Source: Streptomyces sp. NBC_01439 (GTDB lineage Bacteria > Actinomycetota > Actinomycetes > Streptomycetales > Streptomycetaceae). Taken from it: a stretch of DNA of 64,000 bases. The notes below the pieces were generated by a model. The model had not been told where the DNA came from. It saw nothing but the letters and a program-made list of their open reading frames with translations, and ran no database searches. How positions within the stretch are numbered: position 1 is the stretch's first letter; every line of letters starts with the position of its first letter. The DNA is taken from assembly GCF_036227605.1 (NCBI RefSeq), contig NZ_CP109487.1, forward strand, positions 5,309,001-5,373,000, given 5' to 3'. The translations under genes were made by a program, and so were the position numbers. Below are positions 34,221 through 42,549 of this stretch, piece after piece.

Positions 34221-34901
34221 TCAAATTCCCTGGTCGGTGAGGTCGGCGAGCTCCGCGGCCAGGTTGGTGCGGGCCGGGGCCTCCCAGTGCGCGGCCCCGT
34301 GGGGCGTGCGGAAGAGCCGCGGCAGGTCGAGCAGCTGGCGCAGGACGGCGGCGCGGCCGGTGCGGAAGGCGTCGTCCGGGACGAAGCCGTACTCGGCGCG
34401 GACGGCGGCCGTGTACGCGGCGTACGCGTCGGGTTCCCCGGCCAGGACGGCCAGGTCGGCGTCGCAGAGGGCCTCGCCGTCCGTGTCGCCGGGGGCGGGG
34501 TCGTGGGTGACGGTGAGCCGGACGAGGCGGGCGACCTCAGCGGTGCGCGCGGGGTCGATGCCCAGCTCGGGGAGGGCGCGCTCGGCGAGGGCGGCGCTGC
34601 GCTCCTCGTTCTCGGACCGGTCGGGGCGGTAGACGGCGTCGTGGAACCAGGCGGCGAGCTGGACGGCGGCCGGATCGGCGGCGTGCGGGGCCAGTACGTC
34701 GATCCGTGCGAGTACGTCGGCCAGGTGGGCGGTGGTGTGGTAGCGGCGCTGCGGTTCCGCCCAGGCGGCCAGGAGGCGGTCGGCGTAGGGCGCGGGGTCG
34801 CGGTCGGCGGCGGCGCCGGCGGCGGTGACGGTCGCCTGCCAGCGGGCGCGCAGGTCGGCGGTGTCCGGGTGGGTGTCGCTGCGCTGGGTGCCTGTGTCCA
34901 T
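34221..34901 (-). CDS. HD-domain metal-dependent phosphohydrolase
   Basis: 226 residues from ATG 34901 (a GTG at 34907 is possible). HD-like metal ligands: RRYHTTAHLADVL, AAWFHDAVY and ALCDADLAVL, plus RSENEERSAALAERAL. These proteins hydrolyse phosphate esters or phosphodiesters; the substrate cannot be told. 28 bp from the MFS gene on the same strand, so perhaps co-transcribed with it. Divergent from cutC. Confidence 0.9.
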   Translation of the reverse strand: MDTGTQRSDTHPDTADLRARWQATVTAAGAAADRDPAPYADRLLAAWAEPQRRYHTTAHLADVLARIDVLAPHAADPAAVQLAAWFHDAVYRPDRSENEERSAALAERALPELGIDPARTAEVARLVRLTVTHDPAPGDTDGEALCDADLAVLAGEPDAYAAYTAAVRAEYGFVPDDAFRTGRAAVLRQLLDLPRLFRTPHGAAHWEAPARTNLAAELADLTDQGI

Positions 34902-34964
34902 GGGCACATTGTGGGGTGGCGCGATTGTGCTGGTGAAGGGCGGGTGGAGGCCCGTATTCTGAAT

Positions 34965-34980
34965 ATTGGACTAGACCTCT
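34965..34980. promoter_or_regulatory. DasR-box (dre)-like site upstream of cutC
   Basis: ATTGGACTAGACCTCT, an imperfect palindrome. It matches the DasR dre consensus ANTGGTCTAGACCANT at 12 of the 14 defined positions. It lies 78 bp before the cutC ATG. DasR control by GlcN-6-phosphate is an inference; the site is degenerate. Confidence 0.5.
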
Positions 34981-35057
34981 CCTAGGGTTTTCCCTGGGCT
35001 CCCTGGTTTCCCTGGTTTTCCGAGTTTCCCGAGCTTTTCGAAGAAGGATGGGATCGA

Positions 35058-35744
35058 ATGAGCAACCGTGCGCTCCTGGAGGTGATCGCCCTCGACGTGG
35101 AGGACGCGGTCGCGGCCCAGGCCGGTGGGGCGGACCGACTCGAACTGGTCACCGACATGGCCGCCGACGGGCTCACCCCGCCGCGCGAGACCTTCGCGGC
35201 GATCAGGGCGGCGGTCGACATCCCGCTGCGCGTGATGCTCCGCAAGACGGACGGGTTCGCGGCCGGCGACGTCTCCGTCTTGGCCCGGGCGGCACGGGAA
35301 CTGCGGGCGGAGGGCGCGCAGGAGTTCGTCCTCGGCTTCCTGGACGCCGACGGTGCCCCCGACCTGGCCGCCGTCGAGGCGGTCGTCGCGGAGCTGGACG
35401 GCTGCCGCTGGACCTTCCACCGGGCGATCGACCGCGCGGCGGACCGGGACCAACTGCGCAAGGCGCTGGCCGATCTGCCGGGGCTGGACACGTACCTCAC
35501 GGCGGGCTCGGCGGCCGGGGTGGAAGCCGGGCTGCCGGTGCTGCTGGCGGAGGCGGCGCGGGGCGGCGAGCCGGGGTACGGGGCGCGGATCCTGGTGGGC
35601 GGCGGGCTGACGCTCGCACACCTGCCGGTGCTGCGCGCGGGCGGGATCGACGCCTTTCACATCGGTGGCGCGGCGCGTCCCTCCGGGTGGGGCGGTCCGG
35701 TCTCCGCGGCGGCCGTCGCGGACTGGCGCACCGCCCTTTCCTGA
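35058..35744 (+). CDS. cutC: CutC-family protein (copper homeostasis protein CutC)
   Basis: 228 residues, TIM-barrel CutC: LEVIALDVEDAVAAQAGGAD, RLELVTDMAADGLTPP, IPLRVMLRKTDGF, EFVLGFLDADG, WTFHRAIDRA, and ILVGGGLTLAHLP with AFHIGGAAR near the end. Named for copper homeostasis but the family's real activity is uncertain. SD GAAGGA. The leader (34971-35050) is a pyrimidine-rich string of CCCTGGTTT-like words. A dre-like site suggests an amino-sugar link. Confidence 0.92.
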   Translation: MSNRALLEVIALDVEDAVAAQAGGADRLELVTDMAADGLTPPRETFAAIRAAVDIPLRVMLRKTDGFAAGDVSVLARAARELRAEGAQEFVLGFLDADGAPDLAAVEAVVAELDGCRWTFHRAIDRAADRDQLRKALADLPGLDTYLTAGSAAGVEAGLPVLLAEAARGGEPGYGARILVGGGLTLAHLPVLRAGGIDAFHIGGAARPSGWGGPVSAAAVADWRTALS

Positions 35745-35811
35745 CCGGGGGTGCGGTTGTCGGGTGCGCCGCCTTCTCCTGACCGGGGGTGCGGTTGTCG
35801 GGTGCGCCGCC
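35739..35811. repeat. Two-copy 35-bp direct repeat spanning the cutC stop
   Basis: TCCTGACCGGGGGTGCGG... at 35739-35773 and again at 35777-35811, identical, 38-bp period. The first copy includes the cutC stop codon, so the second copy is a local duplication of the gene's end. Confidence 0.85.
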
Positions 35812-35950
35812 GTTGCCGGGGGTGCTGCCCCCGGACCCCCGCGCCTCAAACGCCGGCGGGGCTGAAATGCCGGGGTGCTGCCCCCGGACCCCCGCGCCTC
35901 AAACGCCGGCGGGGCTGAAATGCCGGGGGGCGCCGCCCGGGGCGCTTGCG
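35812..35950. repeat. Interspersed repeat, two tandem copies after cutC
   Basis: GGGTGCTGCCCCCGGACCCC followed by CGCGCCTCAAACGCCGGCGG appears twice in tandem (about 53 bp apart), then GGGGCGCCGCCCGGGGCGC. Same family as at 479, 23836, 53883 and 58519. Confidence 0.8.
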
Positions 35951-35982
35951 CAGCGGCGCCGCACATCACCCGCCGACCGCCG

Positions 35983-38064
35983 TTAGGCCAGGGCGTTCGG
36001 GAGCGGGGCCGAGTGGAGGGCCGTCAGGCCCGAGACCGCGCGGGTGAGGCAGACGTACAGGCGCCGCAGGCCCGTCCGCTCGTCCGGCTCGCCGTCCACG
36101 ATCGCCGCGGGCTCGTCCAGGACCACGTAGTCGTACTCCAGGCCCTTCGCCAGGGACGCCGGGACGAGGGTCAGCCGCGACTCGGCGGTGGTCTCCTCGC
36201 CGGGCGACAAGTACGGCAGGCTCGCCGCCAGCAGGGCCTCGGCCAGTACCGGGATCCGCGCGTCCGCCGCGATCAGGCCGATCGAGCCCTCGCGCGCCAA
36301 GGAGTCACGGCAGGCGGCGATCACCGCCGCAGTGAGGTCCGGGGCCTCCTCGACCCGTAGCGATCCCGGCGCCTCGCGCACGGAGGAGACGGGGGCCAGG
36401 CCCGGGGAGATCGACGGCAGCAACCGGGAGGCGTAGGCGATCACCTCGCGCGGCACGCGGAAGCCCGCCGTCAGTTCCTCCAGCACCGCCTGCGGCTTGC
36501 CCAGGTGTGCGAGGGCCTCGTCCCAGCTGCGCGTGGCCCACGGCGTGGTGCCCTGCGCGAGGTCGCCGAGGATCGTTGCCGAGCCCGTGGTGCAGCGCCG
36601 GCCCACCGCCCGGTACTGCATCGGCGACAGGTCCTGGGCCTCGTCGAGGACCACGTGGCCCAGCGAATGCGTCCGTTCCACCAGGTCGGCCGCCTCGTCG
36701 ATCAGGACCAGGTCCGCCGCCGACCACTTCGCCGACTTCACGCTCCGGAACGGCTTCGTCCACAGCAGGAGCTTCTGCTCGTCCTCGGTGAGCAGGTCCG
36801 CCGCGTGCAGGGCGAGGAACTCGGGGTCGGACAGCAGGCGCAGAACCAGCTTCGCCGGTTCGACGGCCGGCCAGATCTCCTTGACCGCCGCCTTCACCGC
36901 CGCGTTGCGGGCCACCGCGTCCTGCACCCGGTCGTCCGGGGCCTCGCCCGCCTGCTCCATCCGTACGAGCACCGCGTGCGCGATGCGCTGCGGCAGGGCC
37001 TCCCGGGCCGCGCCGTAGCGGATGGTGCGCTGCTGCAGCTCCTCGACCATCTCCGCCAGCTCGTGCGCGGGCACCCGCCAGCGGCGCGAGCCGCGGACCA
37101 CCATCAGCGGCTCCGTGGGGCGCGTCACGTGCGAGCGGACGGCACGGCCCAGTACCTCCGCCATGCGGGCGTCGCCCTTGACCACGGCGGTTTCGGCGGC
37201 GTCCGTGGCGCGCACCTCCAGCCCGGGGCGGGCGACGAGGTCGTCGACGGTGGCCTGCTTGACCTCCAGCTCGCCCAGGGCCGGCAGGACCTGCTCGATG
37301 TAGTGCAGGAAGGAACGGTTCGGTCCGATGACGAGCGTGCCCGTGCGGGCGAGGCGGTCGCGGTGCGCGTAGAGCAGGTACGCGACCCGGTGCAGGCCGA
37401 CGGCGGTCTTGCCGGTGCCGGGGCCGCCCTGCACGCAGACGGAACCGGTCAGGCCGGAGCGGACGATCTCGTCCTGCTCGGGCTGGATCGTCGCGACGAT
37501 GTCCCGCATCGGGCCCACGCGCGGGCGCTCGATCTCCTGCTGGAGCAGTTTGCTGACCGCGGTCGCCTCGCCGGGGTCGGACAGGTGCTCGTCCTCGTAC
37601 GCCGTCAGCTCGCCGCCGGTGTACCCGAAGCGCCTGCGCAGCGCGATGTCCTGCGGGTCGGTCTTGGAGGCGCGGTAGAACGGCTGGGAGACGGGCGCGC
37701 GCCAGTCGATGACCATCGGGTTGCCGTGGGCGTCGTGGACGTGGCGGCGGCCGATGTAGAACTGCTCGCCCTCCGCGCCCTCGGTGAGCTCCGTGCCGGG
37801 TGCGTGCAGGTAGTTGAGGCGGCCGAAGAACAGCGGGGTGTGGGCAAGGTCGGCGAGGGCTTTGATGCGGTCGTCGATCTGGGCCTGGAGGACGATCGCG
37901 TTGACCCAGTTCGCGGTGACGTCGCGGATGTCGAGGGACTCGACGTCCTCGCGCATGGCGCGCAGGGCGGAACGCGAGGCGGCGAGGTGGGCCCGCTCGC
38001 GACCCAGCGGGTCGGTGGGCGCGGTCGGATCGTCGTGCGTGGTCTCGGGGGCGTGCGCGGGCAC
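35983..38064 (-). CDS. helD: HelD-like RNA polymerase recycling helicase (UvrD/Rep superfamily)
   Basis: 693 residues from GTG 38064 with SD GGAGG; the longer open frame to 38157 lacks one. N-terminal coiled region (HLAASRSALRAMREDVESLD), then QFYIGRRHVHDAHGNPMVID and WRAPVSQPFYRAS, motif I GGPGTGKTAV, VVLDEAQDLSPMQY and VVLDEPAAI, and a C-terminal motif VI (RRLYVCLTRAVSGLTAL). HelD-type proteins pull stalled RNA polymerase off DNA using ATP. Rifamycin-resistance HelR variants belong to the same family; no RAE motif was found upstream, so an ordinary HelD is preferred. Confidence 0.93.
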   Translation of the reverse strand: MPAHAPETTHDDPTAPTDPLGRERAHLAASRSALRAMREDVESLDIRDVTANWVNAIVLQAQIDDRIKALADLAHTPLFFGRLNYLHAPGTELTEGAEGEQFYIGRRHVHDAHGNPMVIDWRAPVSQPFYRASKTDPQDIALRRRFGYTGGELTAYEDEHLSDPGEATAVSKLLQQEIERPRVGPMRDIVATIQPEQDEIVRSGLTGSVCVQGGPGTGKTAVGLHRVAYLLYAHRDRLARTGTLVIGPNRSFLHYIEQVLPALGELEVKQATVDDLVARPGLEVRATDAAETAVVKGDARMAEVLGRAVRSHVTRPTEPLMVVRGSRRWRVPAHELAEMVEELQQRTIRYGAAREALPQRIAHAVLVRMEQAGEAPDDRVQDAVARNAAVKAAVKEIWPAVEPAKLVLRLLSDPEFLALHAADLLTEDEQKLLLWTKPFRSVKSAKWSAADLVLIDEAADLVERTHSLGHVVLDEAQDLSPMQYRAVGRRCTTGSATILGDLAQGTTPWATRSWDEALAHLGKPQAVLEELTAGFRVPREVIAYASRLLPSISPGLAPVSSVREAPGSLRVEEAPDLTAAVIAACRDSLAREGSIGLIAADARIPVLAEALLAASLPYLSPGEETTAESRLTLVPASLAKGLEYDYVVLDEPAAIVDGEPDERTGLRRLYVCLTRAVSGLTALHSAPLPNALA

Positions 38065-38247
38065 GGAACTGCCTCCAGCTGCTGGATGCGGAACAGATGG
38101 CCCGCCGGTTTCCGGCCGGAGGGCGGCTCTCCCCGATGAGGCGGCGGGAGGCGGCAAGAGCGGAGATTCTAGCCACCGGTGCGGTGCGGCGCGAACGGAT
38201 ATCAGGAGCCGGGGATCGGATCAACGGATCAACGGATCATCAGCGGA

Positions 38248-38889
38248 TCACGGGATCTGGAGGGTGTTGAGGAGCTGCTGGTGCATTGCGTCCAGGTCCT
38301 TCTTCTGCGCCTCGGGACCGTAGGTCAGGGCCATGACGAGATGGTCGTCGTCGGAGATGAAGCGGATGGAGCCGACCGCGGCGCCGTCGGGGCCCTCGCC
38401 GGTGAGGCTCGCGTCGAGGGCGGGGCGGCCGTCCACCGTCGTCTTGCGGACGTTTTCCGTGGTCAGGGTGCCGCCGCCGGTCAGGCCGTACGCGTCGACG
38501 AAGCCCTTGAGGGCGTCCTCCAGCGGGATCCGGTCGCCCGGCATGTCGTAGACGGCGAAGCCGGTGGCGCCGTCCGGGGTCTCCACCCCGTACACGCGGG
38601 CGTCGACGGAATCGCCCTCCATGGGGATGGCACCCATGCGGACCTTGGCCTTTCCGGGGAGCTGGGCCGTGATGCCGCTGGGGGGATCGGTGGTCTTCAC
38701 CGAACTCCGGGCGGGCTGGGTGGACGTGGACGTGGGCGAGGGCGTGGGGGCGGCAGCGGCGGCGGCAGTGGCCGCGGCGGCGTGTGCCGGGGCGGCGAAC
38801 GCGGCGGCGGACGGCAGCAGCCCGCCCGTGACCAGGGTTGCCGATGCGGAGAGCAGCGCGAGGCGCCGCGTCCGGGAACGGTGGGTCAT
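38248..38889 (-). CDS. Secreted hypothetical protein with Ala/Pro-rich linker
   Basis: 213 residues from ATG 38889 (SD GGGAGTG). Signal peptide MTHRSRTRRLALLSASATL to about 33, then a low-complexity Ala/Thr/Ser/Pro linker to about 65, and a folded domain: IPMEGDSVDARVYGVETPDG, VDGRPALDASLTGEGPDGAA, IRFISDDDHLVMALTYGPEA. No family named; pattern resembles lipoprotein LpqN-like folds. Extracytoplasmic. HelD and this gene are separated by 183 bp on the same strand. Confidence 0.78.
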   Translation of the reverse strand: MTHRSRTRRLALLSASATLVTGGLLPSAAAFAAPAHAAAATAAAAAAPTPSPTSTSTQPARSSVKTTDPPSGITAQLPGKAKVRMGAIPMEGDSVDARVYGVETPDGATGFAVYDMPGDRIPLEDALKGFVDAYGLTGGGTLTTENVRKTTVDGRPALDASLTGEGPDGAAVGSIRFISDDDHLVMALTYGPEAQKKDLDAMHQQLLNTLQIP

Positions 38890-39113
38890 GCGGATCACTC
38901 CCATGGGGTGGTCGCCGGTACCGCGGACCTTCCCAGGGTCCGTCCCGACCGGCCCCCGTGCATCCGGACGGGTACCGGGCGTCGTACTGCGGAGTGTCAG
39001 ACCTTGGTATCCACCCCTAGGGGTGCGCATGCGACGGGAGGAGGACCCGGGGGCCCGTGAGGTTCCCTCCCGGGAGCGATGTGCGGGACGGCTCGAAAAC
39101 GCACCATGGATCC

Positions 39114-39293
39114 ATGAGCCCCGCAACCTTCACCTCGATCCAGGGCAGCCGTCCTCGCGGCGCCGACTCCGACTCCCTTCCGCGCAACGGTCTCGGCGGC
39201 ATGCTGCGCGCCGTCAAGATCTTCGCGGCGACCGCCGTGAGCGTCGTCGTGCTCGGTGACTACTCCGAGGACGCGGGCGTCATACGCCATTGA
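39114..39293 (+). CDS. Small hypothetical membrane-associated protein (59 aa)
   Basis: 59 residues: polar N-terminus (SIQGSRPRGADSDSLPRNGL), a short hydrophobic segment (FAATAVSVVVLG) and tail DYSEDAGVIRH. No clear SD. Codon bias is consistent with coding; it could be a small membrane protein. Moderate confidence. Confidence 0.5.
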   Translation: MSPATFTSIQGSRPRGADSDSLPRNGLGGMLRAVKIFAATAVSVVVLGDYSEDAGVIRH

Positions 39294-39340
39294 CCTCGGG
39301 CCCCGCCCAGCACCTGCACTGATCCACTAGGGTCACGCGG

Positions 39341-40108
39341 GTGACCCGCAGTCCCGTTCCCAGCCGCTCACCGTCGTCTCTCGCCGGTGTGCTGCTGACC
39401 GGTTCGCTGCTGCTGCTCGGCGTGCTCTGCATCGCCCTGCGCATTCCGGTGGCCGACGCCCTCGTCCAGGGGTTCTCCGCCGCCGAGTGGGGGCCGTCCG
39501 CCACGTATCCGCCGTTCGCGGCGATCGTGTTCACGCCCGCAGCGTGGTTGCCGAGCAGCGTGCTGAAGGCCGTCCTCGTCCTCGGCAACGCCGGCTTGCT
39601 CGCCCTGCTGATCACCCTGTCCTGCCGGCTCGCGGGACTCCGGTCCCGGCCCGGGCCCGTGCTGGCCGCCACCATTGCCGGGCTGTGGCTGCAGCCGCTG
39701 TTCCAGGCACCGTTGGCCGGGCTGATCAACCTGGCCCTCGCCTGCCTGGTCCTGTGGGACCTCGGCCGGCCGCGCTCCGCGCTGGGCAAGGGCTTCGCGC
39801 TGGGCGTCGCCGCCGGGATCACCCTCGCCCCGGCGGCCATCGCCGCCTACCTCCTGCTGACCCGCCGCGTCCGCGCCGGGCTCACCGCGCTGGCGGCCTC
39901 GGCCGGGACCGCCCTGCTCGGGCTGCTGGTCCTGCCGGAGGCCTCAGCCGAGTTCTGGACCCGGCACCTGGCCGACGCGGCCGGGGCCCTCGTACTGGAC
40001 TGGCCGCCGCTGTGGGTCTGGTGCGCTCCCTTACTGGCCGTCCTGACCGCCCGCGCGTGCCGGAGTCAGTCGCTCGCCAGCAACTCGTCGGCGTCCATGA
40101 TCCGGTAG
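39341..40108 (+). CDS. GT87-type (DUF2029) mannosyltransferase-like membrane protein, internally deleted
   Basis: 255 residues from GTG 39341, with about 6 membrane helices. GT87 polyprenol-phosphate-mannose transferases are about 400 residues. Here LPEASAEFWTRHL is followed closely by DWPPLWVWCAPLLAVLTAR, the typical C-terminal end, so roughly 150 residues between are absent in frame. Any catalytic loops in that middle part are lost, so activity is doubtful. The 3' end overlaps the convergent XPB gene by 43 bp. Confidence 0.72.
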   Translation: MTRSPVPSRSPSSLAGVLLTGSLLLLGVLCIALRIPVADALVQGFSAAEWGPSATYPPFAAIVFTPAAWLPSSVLKAVLVLGNAGLLALLITLSCRLAGLRSRPGPVLAATIAGLWLQPLFQAPLAGLINLALACLVLWDLGRPRSALGKGFALGVAAGITLAPAAIAAYLLLTRRVRAGLTALAASAGTALLGLLVLPEASAEFWTRHLADAAGALVLDWPPLWVWCAPLLAVLTARACRSQSLASNSSASMIR

Positions 40109-41709
40109 GCGTACCCCTGCTCGGCCAGGAACCGCTGGCGGTGCGCCGCGAAGTCCTGGTCGATCGTGTCGCGCGCGACGACCGAGTAGAACCGCGCCTC
40201 GTGGCCGTCCGCCTTCGGACGCAGCACGCGGCCCAGGCGCTGGGCCTCCTCCTGGCGGGAGCCGAAGGTGCCCGACACCTGGATGGCGACGGTGGCCTCC
40301 GGCAGGTCGATGGAGAAGTTCGCGACCTTCGAGACGACCAGCACGTTGATCTCGCCCTCGCGGAAGGCGTTGAAGAGCTTCTCGCGCTGCGCGTTGGAGG
40401 TCTCGCCCTTGATGACGGGGGCGTCCAGGTGCTCGCCCAGCTCGTCGAGCTGGTCGATGTACTGCCCGATGACGAGGGTCTGTTCGCCGCGGTGCTTGGC
40501 CACCAGGGCCTCGGTGACCTTGCGCTTCGTCGCCGTCGTCGCGCAGAAGCGGTACTTCTCCTCCGTCTCGGCCGTCGCGTACGCGAGCCGCTCCGATTCC
40601 GTCAGGTTGACCCGGACCTCCACGCAGTCGGCGGGCGCGATGTAGCCCTGCGCCTCGATCTCCTTCCACGGGGCGTCGAACCGCTTCGGCCCGATGAGGG
40701 AGAAGACGTCCGACTCCCGCCCGTCCTCGCGCACCAGCGTCGCGGTCAGGCCGAGTCGGCGCCGCGCCTGCAGGTCGGCGGTGAACTTGAAGACCGGCGC
40801 GGGCAGCAGGTGCACCTCGTCGTAGACGATCAGGCCCCAGTCCCGGGAGTCGAAGAGCTCCAGGTGCGGGTAGATGCCCTTCCGCTTCGTCGTCAGGACC
40901 TGGTAGGTGGCGATGGTGACGGGCCGGATCTCCTTGCGGGTGCCGGAGTACTCGCCGATCTCGTCCTCCGTCAGCGAGGTCCGCTTGACCAGCTCGTGCT
41001 TCCACTGGCGGGCCGAGACGGTGTTCGTCACCAGGATCAGCGTCGTCGCCTTGGCCATCGCCATGGCCCCGGCGCCGACCAGCGTCTTGCCGGCGCCGCA
41101 GGGCAGGACGACCACACCGGAGCCGCCGTGCCAGAAGCCCTCGACGGCCTGCTGCTGGTACGGCCGCAGCGCCCAGCCGTCCTCGGCCAGGTCGATCGGG
41201 TGCGCCTCGCCGTCCACGTAGCCGGCGAGGTCCTCGGCGGGCCAGCCGAGCTTGAGCAGCGTCTGCTTGATCTGCCCGCGCTCGGAGGGGTGCACGGCGA
41301 CCGTGTCGGCGTCGAGCCGCGCGCCGACGAGCGGGGCGACCTTCTTGGACCGCAGGATCTCCTCCAGCACCGGCCGGTCGGTGCTGGTCAGCACCAGCCC
41401 GTGGACGGGGTGCTTGCTGAGGGTCAGGCGGCCGTAGCGCGCCATGGTCTCGGCGACGTCGACGAGGAGCGCGTGCGGGACGGGGTAGCGGGAGAACTCG
41501 ACGAGCGCGTCGACGACCTGCTCGGCGTCATGGCCGGCGGCCCGGGCGTTCCACAGGCCGAGCGGGGTGATCCGGTAGGTGTGGATGTGCTCGGGTGCCC
41601 GCTCCAGCTCGGCGAAGGGCGCGATGGCACGCCGGGCGGCTCCGGCGAGCTCGTGGTCGACTTCGAGGAGGAGGGTCTTGTCGCTCTGGACGATGAGTGG
41701 ACCATTCAC
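40066..41709 (-). CDS. XPB-family DNA helicase
   Basis: 547 residues, ATG 41709. XPB/Ssl2 architecture: N-terminal domain (about 1-180), helicase motif I GAGKT in VVLPCGAGKTLVGAG, Q-like PYQQQAV before it, DEVH in LIVYDEVHLLPAPVF, TATLVREDGR with the RED motif, and a C-terminal lobe with QVSGTFGSRQEEAQRLGRV. It unwinds DNA 3'-5' and is thought to serve excision repair; bacterial XPB is widespread in actinobacteria. A second, XPB-associated-like gene is at 45057. Confidence 0.95.
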   Translation of the reverse strand: MNGPLIVQSDKTLLLEVDHELAGAARRAIAPFAELERAPEHIHTYRITPLGLWNARAAGHDAEQVVDALVEFSRYPVPHALLVDVAETMARYGRLTLSKHPVHGLVLTSTDRPVLEEILRSKKVAPLVGARLDADTVAVHPSERGQIKQTLLKLGWPAEDLAGYVDGEAHPIDLAEDGWALRPYQQQAVEGFWHGGSGVVVLPCGAGKTLVGAGAMAMAKATTLILVTNTVSARQWKHELVKRTSLTEDEIGEYSGTRKEIRPVTIATYQVLTTKRKGIYPHLELFDSRDWGLIVYDEVHLLPAPVFKFTADLQARRRLGLTATLVREDGRESDVFSLIGPKRFDAPWKEIEAQGYIAPADCVEVRVNLTESERLAYATAETEEKYRFCATTATKRKVTEALVAKHRGEQTLVIGQYIDQLDELGEHLDAPVIKGETSNAQREKLFNAFREGEINVLVVSKVANFSIDLPEATVAIQVSGTFGSRQEEAQRLGRVLRPKADGHEARFYSVVARDTIDQDFAAHRQRFLAEQGYAYRIMDADELLASD

Positions 41710-41863
41710 GCGCGGCGCCCCGTTTCATTCAGGTCAAACCTCCAGTGTGCCGTACGGCGCGGAGGCTGGGAACACGGCGCTTCGGCGGGGCGCCGGACGG
41801 GGCGCACGGACGAGGCGCACGGACGAGGCGAGGGGCGCGGCATCCGGTGGGTCGGGCGGTCGG

Positions 41864-42481
41864 TCAGCGGCCGAGGCCGTTCAGCAGTAGGGCGAGGCCG
41901 CCGTGGAACTCGCGGTCCGGGGTGAGGTGGCGGGCGCCGAGCGCGGCCTCGGTCAGGTACGGGTACTCCTGGGCCGGGAGTTCGGCGATCGCGGCGGTGC
42001 CCGCGCCGGAGAGGGCGCCGAGGTGTTCCTGCTGGATCGCGCCGATCACGTAGGCGAGCAGGGCCCGCAGGGCGATGATCCGCTCCTCGGGCCCGAACCC
42101 GGCCTCGCCGAGCACGCCGAGGACGGTCTCGCCCCAGCGCAGTACGCCGGGGGAGCGGTGCCGGTGGCTCATGGTGAGCGGCAGTACGGCGGGGTGCGCG
42201 CCGACGGTGTCCCGCATCCGGTCGACGAGGAGCGTGACGCGGGCGCGCCAGGGGCCGGTGGTCAGGGGCGGCGGGGTGCTGTCGACGGAGCCGAGGACCA
42301 GTTCGACGACGAGGGCCTCCAGCTCCCCGCGGTCCTGGACGTACCGGTACAGGGCCATGGTGCTGATGCCGAGTTCGACGGCGACGGCGCGCATGGACAG
42401 CCCGGGCAGGCCCTCACGGTCGATCACGGTGAGGGCCGCGGCGGCCAGTTGGTCCGGGGTGAGTGAGCGGGGGCGCGGCAT
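41864..42481 (-). CDS. TetR family regulator with TetR_C-type C-terminus
   Basis: 205 residues from ATG 42481 (MPRPRSLTPDQLAAAALTVI). HTH: LPGLSMRAVAVELGISTMAL / YRYVQDRGELEAL, about 25-50. The C-terminal ligand-binding domain is Leu/Ala-rich. Divergent from the redoxin gene with a two-copy direct repeat between them that also covers its own start. No SD is evident. Probably represses the redoxin operon. Confidence 0.9.
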   Translation of the reverse strand: MPRPRSLTPDQLAAAALTVIDREGLPGLSMRAVAVELGISTMALYRYVQDRGELEALVVELVLGSVDSTPPPLTTGPWRARVTLLVDRMRDTVGAHPAVLPLTMSHRHRSPGVLRWGETVLGVLGEAGFGPEERIIALRALLAYVIGAIQQEHLGALSGAGTAAIAELPAQEYPYLTEAALGARHLTPDREFHGGLALLLNGLGR

Positions 42482-42494
42482 GGTGTTGACAGCG

Positions 42495-42537
42495 TACGGC
42501 ATACGCTTACGCTGTAGGTGTACGTCATACGCTTACG
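42495..42537. promoter_or_regulatory. Two direct repeats of a 17-bp operator
   Basis: TACGGCATACGCTTACG (42495-42511) and TACGTCATACGCTTACG (42521-42537), one mismatch, 26-bp period. Direct rather than inverted arrangement. The second copy ends against the SD GAAGGAGAC of the redoxin gene, so binding would also block translation start. Confidence 0.82.
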
Positions 42538-42549
42538 AAGGAGACCTCA

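Noticed and set aside
34971..35969. Minus-strand ORF with collagen-like GKPGKPG repeats near cutC leader
   Set aside because: Arises from pyrimidine-rich repeats CCCTGGTTT in the cutC leader read backwards; the rest is a cutC shadow.
35930..38160. Rifamycin-associated element that would make HelD a HelR resistance factor
   Set aside because: No convincing RAE inverted repeat seen upstream of 38064.
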